Positions 26,946 to 33,420 of a DNA stretch of 64,000 nt are shown in pieces. Source of the DNA: Rhodoblastus acidophilus (GTDB lineage Bacteria; Pseudomonadota; Alphaproteobacteria; Rhizobiales; Beijerinckiaceae). The position numbers and the translations under genes were made by a program. Every line of letters starts with the position of its first letter. The stretch's first letter is position 1. Below the pieces are notes generated by a model, which was not told the DNA's origin, ran no database searches, and saw only the letters and a list, made by a program, of their open reading frames with translations. Location of the stretch: assembly GCF_025961575.1 (NCBI RefSeq), contig NZ_JAOQNX010000002.1, positions 62,001-126,000 of the forward strand. The letters run 5' to 3'.

Positions 26946-27559
26946 TGTTTCCACCCATAAGGATAGAGCTTCAGCATCCGACGCCTGATCTTCTTGTGCA
27001 GGTAATCAATACGAGCCTGATCCACTCCAACGAATTCGCGCAATTCCTTACCGCGCAACCCTCCAGACAGGCCGAGTATGAGCATTTGGCATTGATCATC
27101 GCCTTGAAAATGACCTGCAATGATCTCGACCGTGTCCTTATCTTCCGGTCGCTCTTTTTCTAGAAGGTGCTGCTCCGGATCGAGAGAACGGGAAACGAGG
27201 GCACTAGGTTCAATAACCGCTGGCACTTGGCTCATGCGATCTTCATCCAAGACCACCATCTTCTTCTGGTGCTCCCGATCATGCGACGCAATGCTGCGCA
27301 TGGTTTCAATCATAAACGCGATGAATGGGACATCGCGCGGGCAGCGCCGTTTTCCCAAGATTGTGCGACAGACGGATTCCCGGAACAGTTCGCCACGCTG
27401 TCGTCCTGTCCCTGCAAGGAACCGCGCCTCCATCGCCATCAGCTTTCCCTTTTCGTCCGCAGAGAGCGAACGGATTGCCGCGTGAGCCTCTTCGGCGTCG
27501 AGGAAGTCAACCTCGTCATCCGTTTGACCGACCTCGTCCGCGTCGCTTGTCGAGACCAT
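26942..27559 (-). CDS. RNA polymerase sigma-70-like protein (region 4-type HTH)
   Basis: A 205-residue protein. The C-terminus (MLILGLSGGLRGKELREFVGVDQARIDYLHKKIRRRMLKLY) has the helix-turn-helix of sigma region 4, with the typical final basic recognition helix. The N-terminal half (RQRGELFRESVCRTILGKRRC) is consistent with a DNA/polymerase-binding helical domain, but sigma region 2 motifs are not obvious. ATG 27559 (MVSTSDADEVGQ) is preferred; the frame stays open to 27685. It is the first gene of the three-gene operon and lies divergent from the CBASS operon, 210 bases away. Confidence 0.65.
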   Translation of the reverse strand: MVSTSDADEVGQTDDEVDFLDAEEAHAAIRSLSADEKGKLMAMEARFLAGTGRQRGELFRESVCRTILGKRRCPRDVPFIAFMIETMRSIASHDREHQKKMVVLDEDRMSQVPAVIEPSALVSRSLDPEQHLLEKERPEDKDTVEIIAGHFQGDDQCQMLILGLSGGLRGKELREFVGVDQARIDYLHKKIRRRMLKLYPYGWKQ

Positions 27560-27769
27560 GCCTGTCTTGGCCTCCCTTCCAATATGCCCGCAAAATTTTC
27601 TTTTCGGACATGCTGGCTCGGTGTCCGAAAGCCAGGTCTTAACCGGCATGGTTAAGCAGGATGCCAGCTGACGCACGAAAATCAACCGGGTTCAGCTGCG
27701 ACTTCGTGCTCCGAGCGCGAGGAAGGCGAGGCGTCCGAAGACGAACGTCACCGACCTTGGAGTACCAAA
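27560..27769. promoter_or_regulatory. Divergent intergenic region between sigma-like operon and CBASS operon
   Basis: A 210-base gap between two operons that start in opposite directions, so it must carry both promoters. I cannot identify convincing -35/-10 boxes. The shared control region is the basis for suspecting that the sigma-like/ImmA module regulates the CBASS genes. Confidence 0.4.
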
Positions 27770-29020
27770 TTGAACCGACTGAAAATTCCGCAAGAAGAAG
27801 ACCCCTTCCTCAACCCTCTGGACACCATCTTGGCGGACATCGCCGTCAACGTGCAGCTGCCGCCGGGACTGCACGACAAGGCGACGGAGCGCTACGAAGC
27901 GGTCCGCAATTACGCGGAACGGGATGGAAGTCCCCTGAAGGGACGGATTCTTCGATTCTATCCACAGGGATCGATGGCGATAGACGCCACGATTTCCACT
28001 CGTGGCACCGACGATGAATACGACATCGACATCGTCGCAGAGCTGGACATCGACCATCTGTCCGATCCGCACGCGACCATCGGCGAACTCACCGACGCAT
28101 TGAAGGGGTATCCGACGAGCAAGGACGTCGAGCGCCAAACCCGCTGCGTGACCGTGCGTTACGCCGACGGGATGCACCTCGACGTCACGCCCGCTGCGCG
28201 GCTGCCGTACAGCAGGGAAAGGGAGAGTCATATCTTCCACGCGCACCCGAAGAAGCCGTCCGAGCATTCGCTGGTTCCCATGAACGCCTACGGCTTCGTG
28301 GAATGGTATCGCGAGCGCACGCCCCTTGAGGATCGCTTCGCCAAGGCTTTTAACCGCCGCCTACTTGAAGCCTACGGCATGATCATCAAGGCCGACGCCG
28401 AAGTGGACGAGGTGCCTGACCAAACGCCGCTTTACGTCAAGAACACTGCCACGGTTGCACTCCAATTGCTCAAGCGATTCCGCAACGTGGTCTACGCCTC
28501 GGCGGACTGCCGCATCCCCCCATCCGTGATGATGTCTTGCATTGCCGGCCATGCCGCCGCGCCGAACACCTCGTTGACCGACATGGTGATCAAGCAGGCG
28601 CGTATGTTGGCCAAGGAGATTTGGGCAGCCAGCGCAAAGCGGGAAAAACTCAGCATCGTGAACCCGGTATTTCCGCGGGACTGCTTCACGGACCGCTGGC
28701 CGGAAAACATCGCGCAGCAGAACGACTTCGCTGCCGCGCTGAAGAATCTCTCCGACGGCCTTGAAATCCTCAGGAAGCAAGGCGCCGACTTGGAGGAACT
28801 GCAAGAATGGCTTCGCGAACGCTTTGGCAGCCATGTGGTGTCGCGCTCGGTGAAGCAGTTCAATGAAAGGATGGGCGGCGCGGTCAGAACTTCGGCGCAG
28901 AGCTACTCCGGCAGAGGAGGTCTCTTCGTTCCCAGCGCCCCCGCGTTGGTTGGGATCGGTGTGGCTGCCTCACCCGCTGCGGCGAAGCCGCACACGTTCA
29001 TGGGCGGGCGCCGCCGGTGA
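27770..29020 (+). CDS. CBASS cGAS/DncV-like nucleotidyltransferase (CD-NTase)
   Basis: A 416-residue CD-NTase, which on phage infection should make a cyclic oligonucleotide messenger. The nucleotidyltransferase core is intact: GS at residues 67-68 in FYPQGSMAIDATI, the first metal-binding pair D85/D87 in DEYDIDIV, and the third carboxylate D138 in MHLDVTPA. Downstream are the helical lobe (TATVALQLLKRFRNVVYA) and a long flexible tail ending KPHTFMGGRRR. The tail fits targets of CBASS E2-type conjugation, where the C-terminal glycine is joined to a target, though here three arginines follow the Gly-Gly. Start ATG 27770 gives MNRLKIPQEE. The next gene starts inside its stop (TGATG). Which messenger it makes cannot be read from sequence. 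Confidence 0.9.
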   Translation: MNRLKIPQEEDPFLNPLDTILADIAVNVQLPPGLHDKATERYEAVRNYAERDGSPLKGRILRFYPQGSMAIDATISTRGTDDEYDIDIVAELDIDHLSDPHATIGELTDALKGYPTSKDVERQTRCVTVRYADGMHLDVTPAARLPYSRERESHIFHAHPKKPSEHSLVPMNAYGFVEWYRERTPLEDRFAKAFNRRLLEAYGMIIKADAEVDEVPDQTPLYVKNTATVALQLLKRFRNVVYASADCRIPPSVMMSCIAGHAAAPNTSLTDMVIKQARMLAKEIWAASAKREKLSIVNPVFPRDCFTDRWPENIAQQNDFAAALKNLSDGLEILRKQGADLEELQEWLRERFGSHVVSRSVKQFNERMGGAVRTSAQSYSGRGGLFVPSAPALVGIGVAASPAAAKPHTFMGGRRR

Positions 29021-29499
29021 TGGGTATGCCCTCCATAGAGGACCAGATTCGCGCAATGCGGGAATCTTGGCCATCGTTCGAAGTGACACGGATCGACGAA
29101 AGGACCGCTGTCTGGCGCGGCACGTTACGCCCGCTCCTCGCGACCCATCACGTCCGAATCCAGTACCGGGCCCCCTTGGTGATCGAGCGCATCGATCCCA
29201 TGGAGCAGCAGCCGCAGGTTCGGGTGATCCGCCCGTTGCTCAAGAAGATGACGAGCAGCGAAGGAGCGCTGCCCCACGTGTACTGGGACGACCCGGATTT
29301 TCCGATGCTTTGCCTTTTCGATCCCGATGCAGGGCAATGGTCCCCGTGCGAGCTGATTTCGAAGACAACGGTGCTTTGGACCCTTGATTGGCTGGCCTGT
29401 TACGAAGGCTGGCGCGCAACGGGTGAATGGACCGGCGGCGGACGCCACGTCGACGCCAATGACATAGACGCCAATGACATAAAGGACTCCCAGCCTTGA
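29020..29499 (+). CDS. CBASS E2-like conjugating protein (short type II)
   Basis: A 159-residue protein between the CD-NTase and the phospholipase, the position of the stand-alone E2-like component of short type II CBASS. Family marks are YWDDPDFPMLCLFDPDAGQW, WTLDWLACYEGWRATGEWTGGG. The catalytic-cysteine candidate is C98 in PMLCLF; C110 and C127 are others. In studied systems the E2 conjugates the CD-NTase C-terminus and tunes its activity. The start could be GTG 29017, ATG 29020 or ATG 29026; 29020 overlaps the CD-NTase stop. The C-terminal tail contains a perfect 5-residue duplication (DANDI twice). There is no E1 or deubiquitinase-like gene next to it, as expected for the short type. Confidence 0.82.
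   Translation: MGMPSIEDQIRAMRESWPSFEVTRIDERTAVWRGTLRPLLATHHVRIQYRAPLVIERIDPMEQQPQVRVIRPLLKKMTSSEGALPHVYWDDPDFPMLCLFDPDAGQWSPCELISKTTVLWTLDWLACYEGWRATGEWTGGGRHVDANDIDANDIKDSQP
29452..29481 (+). repeat. 15-bp perfect tandem duplication in the E2-like gene
   Basis: GACGCCAATGACATA occurs twice in tandem (29452-29466 and 29467-29481), encoding DANDI-DANDI in the tail of the E2-like protein. The period keeps frame, so copy-number change would alter the tail by multiples of five residues. Confidence 0.9.
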
Positions 29500-30533
29500 A
29501 TTACGTGCCTCCCCGCCGTTCAGATGGAACGATTCAACATCGCCGCAAGATGCAGCCGTGGCCGAAAGACCGACCTTTTCGAATTCTTTCGATCGACGGC
29601 GGCGGCATCTGCGGCCTGCTTCCCGCCTCGATTCTCGCCGAACTTGAACGGCGGTTCTTGGGGGGCGAGTCGATCTCGCATCACTTTGACCTTGTGGCCG
29701 GAACCTCTACCGGCGGCCTCATCGCCTTGGGCCTTGGCGCCGGTATGACGGGTGATCAGCTCCGCCATTTCTATGTCACCCGCGGCCCCTTCATTTTCCC
29801 GGCGAGCAAGGGCGTTGCGGGCGCGGTGCGCGGCTTTTGGAAGTGGGGAAAACAAAAGGTTCGCACGGCTTACGACGTGAAGCCGCTGGAAACCGAACTA
29901 ATGGAGGTCTTCGGCCAGCGTTTCTTTGGGGATTCGAAACTTCGCCTTTGCGTTCCTTCTTTCGAGGGCCGCCACGGCGAGCCATGGATATTCAAGACTC
30001 CCCACCATCCGGACTACAAGAACGACCGCAACGAACGAATGTTTACGGTTGGCAGGGCGACATCCGCTGCCCCCACCTACTTCAGGCCCCTCGACGCATT
30101 CGGCTATCGGATGGTCGATGGCGGCCTATGGGCCAACAATCCGGTGATGATCGGCCTTGTCGACGCCTTGGCCTGCTTCGAAATCGACCGGGAACAAGTG
30201 CAAATTCTCACGCTCGGCTGCGGCGAGACCTCTTTCCAGGTGAGCGACTCTCAGGCGACCGGCGGCGAGTTGCAATGGCGAAACGCAATTCGTGGCGCCA
30301 TGCGCGCCCAATCTCACAACGCGCTGGGTCAGGCCTTTCTTCTGGTTGGGAAAGACAGCGTTGTGCGCCTTGACGCCCCCGAAACGCCTAACCCCATCGC
30401 GATGGACGACGTCGATCGTGCGCTTGCCGAACTCCCCAATATGGCGCGTTCGCTCGTCGAAGGTGCCGGCCACCGGATCAACGAACTCTTTCTCCACGAC
30501 AAGGTCGCACCCTATCAGCCGATTCCAATGTGA
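29496..30533 (+). CDS. CBASS patatin-like phospholipase effector (CapV-type)
   Basis: A 345-residue patatin-domain lipase that should degrade the cell membrane when activated by the cyclic nucleotide, killing the infected cell. The oxyanion loop is DGGGICGLLPA (residues 34-44), the nucleophile is S71 in GTSTGG, and the second catalytic residue is D208 in VDGGLWANNP. Start is TTG 29496 overlapping the E2-like stop (TTGA); ATG 29550 (MQPWPKDR) is the alternative and leaves the catalytic domain intact. No membrane segments, as for CapV. It is followed after 63 bases by a second lipase gene. Confidence 0.92.
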   Translation: MNYVPPRRSDGTIQHRRKMQPWPKDRPFRILSIDGGGICGLLPASILAELERRFLGGESISHHFDLVAGTSTGGLIALGLGAGMTGDQLRHFYVTRGPFIFPASKGVAGAVRGFWKWGKQKVRTAYDVKPLETELMEVFGQRFFGDSKLRLCVPSFEGRHGEPWIFKTPHHPDYKNDRNERMFTVGRATSAAPTYFRPLDAFGYRMVDGGLWANNPVMIGLVDALACFEIDREQVQILTLGCGETSFQVSDSQATGGELQWRNAIRGAMRAQSHNALGQAFLLVGKDSVVRLDAPETPNPIAMDDVDRALAELPNMARSLVEGAGHRINELFLHDKVAPYQPIPM

Positions 30534-30596
30534 GCCGCCAAATCCAATAGGTCCAGCCGGCACAGCCGGAAGTATCACCACCACAGGAATACGGAA

Positions 30597-32162
30597 ATGC
30601 CCAAGAACATCGTGGTCTTCTCCGACGGAACGGGACAGGACGGCGGCGTCCGCCCTGAACAGCGCTTGAGCAACGTCTATAAGCTATATCGCGCCTGCCG
30701 CGTCGGGTCGCAAAACAACATCGACCCCAGCCAGCAGGTGGCTTTCTACGATGCCGGCCTCGGCACGGATGTCGGCGCCACAGCCATGTCGGCGCCGGTT
30801 CGTTTCGTGGAGAAGTTGCTAGGCTCCGTCATCGGGCGTGGCATCACGAAGAACATTGCCGATTGCTATGAATTCATAATCACCCACTATCAGTCGGGCG
30901 ACCGGATTCACCTCATCGGCTTCAGCCGCGGCGCCTACACGGTTCGATGCCTAGCCAACCTGATCATGCTTTGCGGGGTCCCGACGAAGACTCCCGCAGG
31001 CCAGTTACCGCTTCTCCGCTCGGACATCCGCGACATTGCCAAGGAGGCCGTGGAAACGGTCTTTGAGCATGGCGCGGGCCATCCGCGAGCGAAATTCGAG
31101 GCCGAGCGCTTCGAACTCGCCCGCCGCTTCCGAGAGAGGTACGGCTCCAACCATGAAGATGGCGAGGACGGTCGCTCCAACGTGGCGCCGCATTTCATCG
31201 GCGTGTTCGACACCGTCGCAGCTCTGGGGGCAAGCGGAACACGATGGTTGCTGATCGTCGTTGGTCTTGCGCTCGGCGCCGCCGTCGGCGCCTCTCTGGT
31301 TGCAGCGATCCCGGCGGCGGTGATCGCGGAGCTGCTTCATCTCACGGTCGGTTGGCCGTTTTGGAACTGCGCGCTTTCTATCGTGGCCTTGGCCGTCGCA
31401 ATAGCCAGTGGCAGCCTCGTCTATAGCCACCTGAGATCAAGCCTGAAGATCATCCGCGACTTCCCTAACAAGGGAGATTTGCGTTGGCATTTCGCGGGTT
31501 GGAAGGGCAAGAACTTCGACCGGCTCCTGAGCAAGTATGTATGCTATGCAAGGGCAGCCAACGCGATCGACGAGAAGAGGGCCGATTTCGACCGCGTCGG
31601 GTGGGGCGGCGTTCAAGACGATGCTCCGATGTCCGTGGACGGCCACACCCGGCTTGTGCAGATGTGGTTCGCGGGCAACCACTCGGACGTGGGGGGCAGC
31701 TATGACGACACCGAATCGCGGCTTTCCGACATCTCGCTTGAGTGGATGGTTCAGCAGGCCACGCGAGTGCCCGGTGGCCTGATCGTCGCGGGACAGAAAG
31801 CGCCCGGCGACACCAGCGACATCCCCAATCTGCGGCTATTCCCCGCTGCCGATGGCATGCAGCACTGCGAAGTTGCCGCGATGCAGGACACGATCGCAGG
31901 ACGCTTGCCGAAATGGTTGCTGAAGATTTGGACGCCACCAACGTGGGCTGTAAAGGTGCGCGAAATCAAGCACGACGCTCCGGTTCATCCATCAGTGAAG
32001 GAGCGCTTCAAGCTCGCGTCCGTTGTCAATGCCGCCGGATCGGGGCCGTATCGTCCAAAAGCGCTGGAAAACCACGACGATTTCAAAAACTATTACGGCG
32101 GCGATACCGTGTCATCGGCGGTTCCGTCAGAAAGCGCGCCGTTGAAGGAGGGCGTTCCCTGA
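30597..32162 (+). CDS. DUF2235 (Tle1-like) alpha/beta-hydrolase lipase with two membrane helices
   Basis: A 521-residue DUF2235 protein, the catalytic domain of type VI secretion phospholipases of the Tle1 class. The nucleophile S110 is in GFSRGAYTVR, the acid is D205 in FIGVFDTVA, and the histidine is H362 in AGNHSDVGGSY. Between residues about 217 and 276 lie two hydrophobic helices (WLLIVVGLALGAAVGASLV; NCALSIVALAVAIASGSLV), so it is probably anchored in the membrane. There is no secretion partner or immunity gene nearby. It follows the CapV-type gene with 63 bases between, in the same direction, so it is probably part of the operon. Whether it is a second CBASS effector is inference. Confidence 0.85.
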   Translation: MPKNIVVFSDGTGQDGGVRPEQRLSNVYKLYRACRVGSQNNIDPSQQVAFYDAGLGTDVGATAMSAPVRFVEKLLGSVIGRGITKNIADCYEFIITHYQSGDRIHLIGFSRGAYTVRCLANLIMLCGVPTKTPAGQLPLLRSDIRDIAKEAVETVFEHGAGHPRAKFEAERFELARRFRERYGSNHEDGEDGRSNVAPHFIGVFDTVAALGASGTRWLLIVVGLALGAAVGASLVAAIPAAVIAELLHLTVGWPFWNCALSIVALAVAIASGSLVYSHLRSSLKIIRDFPNKGDLRWHFAGWKGKNFDRLLSKYVCYARAANAIDEKRADFDRVGWGGVQDDAPMSVDGHTRLVQMWFAGNHSDVGGSYDDTESRLSDISLEWMVQQATRVPGGLIVAGQKAPGDTSDIPNLRLFPAADGMQHCEVAAMQDTIAGRLPKWLLKIWTPPTWAVKVREIKHDAPVHPSVKERFKLASVVNAAGSGPYRPKALENHDDFKNYYGGDTVSSAVPSESAPLKEGVP

Positions 32163-32363
32163 CAGCCGAGTTGCATGTGAGTCAGGGCTGGATCGACAAC
32201 ATGGGAACTTCACATATCCGTTTGTAACTAAAATCTATCGAGCGGAGTGGAAACTCCGACAAGAAGAGGTGGAATAGAAACGCTTGCGAGAGGAATGGGA
32301 GCCGCTAAGCGCAGTTTCTTCGCGGCCAGCGGACTTTTGAGGTTCTGAACGGGACTGAACGTG

Positions 32364-32546
32364 TCATTTCGATTTCGGCGCCGCTGATGGCTTGACGGTT
32401 CCGGTTCCTGATGGCGCGCTTGGGCGCATCGGAGCTGGTGGAGCAGGTCGCTCAACAATTTTTGAGGGTGCCTTTACTCCACCCCTCTTGCCAACCTGAC
32501 CAATTTTTCCGTAGCCCTCCGCACGGATCATGTTTTCGTCGACCAA
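32364..32546 (-). CDS. Small protein, tandem paralog B (60 aa)
   Basis: Reads MVDENMIRAEGYGKIGQVGK and continues RGGVKAPSKIVERPAPPAPMRPSAPS. It aligns along its length with the neighbour at 32579-32770: a G-[YF]-x-K start, a KGGV-x-AP-[ST]-[KR]-I core, then RPxPPAPM[RK]P and a Ser/Thr-rich lysine-ending tail. It is proline-rich and likely disordered, with no enzyme features. It lies 32 bases after its paralog and is the last gene of the DUF499/DUF1156 operon. Function unknown. Confidence 0.65.
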   Translation of the reverse strand: MVDENMIRAEGYGKIGQVGKRGGVKAPSKIVERPAPPAPMRPSAPSGTGTVKPSAAPKSK

Positions 32547-32578
32547 GACGCATCCCTCCCAATGCTATGATGACCCAA

Positions 32579-32770
32579 TTACTTTTTCGGTGACGCTGGA
32601 CGTGACGAGCCAGATGTCGAAGAGCTAGATGCCGGCTTCATTGGGGCGGGAGGAGGCGGTCGCACGGCTATCCGCGTGGGAGCGTTAACGCCTCCCTTGT
32701 TTACGTATCCCTCGCTGACTGGTTTAACCTTGCTAAATCCGTCCATCGCCATTTTGTTGTCGTCGCTCAT
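32579..32770 (-). CDS. Small protein, tandem paralog A (63 aa)
   Basis: Reads MSDDNKMAMDGFSKVKPVSE and continues GYVNKGGVNAPTRIAVRPPPPAPMKPASS. The start overlaps the DUF6338 stop by 4 bases (ATGA), which argues strongly that it is translated. It is a paralog of the protein at 32364-32546, with the same KGGVxAP and PPPAPM blocks. The Pro-rich middle suggests binding to a partner protein rather than catalysis. No family is recognised. Confidence 0.72.
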   Translation of the reverse strand: MSDDNKMAMDGFSKVKPVSEGYVNKGGVNAPTRIAVRPPPPAPMKPASSSSTSGSSRPASPKK

Positions 32771-33420
32771 TGCGGCGTCTCCGTCTTCACAGTTCCGGCC
32801 TCGACGTAGGGAAATTCAATGTGAGCGCTTTCGGGCGCGCAGGCAACATATAGGCGGGGACTCTTATAAACTTCTTCTCCATCGAAATTGTAGACGATCA
32901 CATCCAGAAGCACCAATTCCCTGAGCTTGTCAGTCTCCGAAAACATATTGACGAAACCGGCATAGACAAGCTCATGCTCGAAATCTCGGAAATGGACGAA
33001 TTCAGTTTCGATGTCGTTCGAGTTGAACGTGAAGTCCCAAACGTCTTCATCGCCGTATTTTTTCGTTGCCCGGATTTTTTGAAGAAGCTGTGTCAACAAT
33101 TTATGTCTCTGTACATAAAGCCATAAAATCGAAAGCACGAAACCTATTATAAGCGCGTACCCGACTTCCGCAAGAATATCACTCTCTATTATTTCATCTG
33201 TCGCCGCCGTTTTGAAGTTTGCAATCTTAAATGGTACGTTGAATGCGCGGAACAACGCAAACTCAGCAACGTATGTCACAACGCCAAATAGGAAGGCATT
33301 GATGATAAACTCAAGGTCAGATGGCTTTTGCTTGGCGGCGTACCTTGCATCGATTCGTGCCCAGATGATGCCGGGCAAAAAGATCACCGCTAGCTGAAGA
33401 ATTAAGAGGTCGATTTTCAT
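32767..33420 (-). CDS. DUF6338 family membrane protein
   Basis: A 217-residue protein starting MKIDLLILQLAVIFLPGIIW. Three hydrophobic segments (LILQLAVIFLPGIIW; INAFLFGVVTYVAEFALF; ALIIGFVLSILWLYV) are followed by a cytosolic beta-rich domain with YAGFVNMFSETDKLRELVLLDVIVY and GEEVYKSPRLYVAC, matching DUF6338. Such proteins occur often in bacterial defence regions; a role in sensing or membrane damage is unproven. The start overlaps the stop of the PLD-helicase gene (33417) by 4 bases and its stop overlaps the small paralog gene, so it is a coupled member of the operon. Lower GC than its neighbours. Confidence 0.8.
   Translation of the reverse strand: MKIDLLILQLAVIFLPGIIWARIDARYAAKQKPSDLEFIINAFLFGVVTYVAEFALFRAFNVPFKIANFKTAATDEIIESDILAEVGYALIIGFVLSILWLYVQRHKLLTQLLQKIRATKKYGDEDVWDFTFNSNDIETEFVHFRDFEHELVYAGFVNMFSETDKLRELVLLDVIVYNFDGEEVYKSPRLYVACAPESAHIEFPYVEAGTVKTETPQ

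Noticed and set aside
30597-32162. Type VI secretion effector cluster
   Set aside because: DUF2235 is also found outside T6SS; no VgrG, PAAR, adaptor or immunity gene is next to it, while CBASS genes are.
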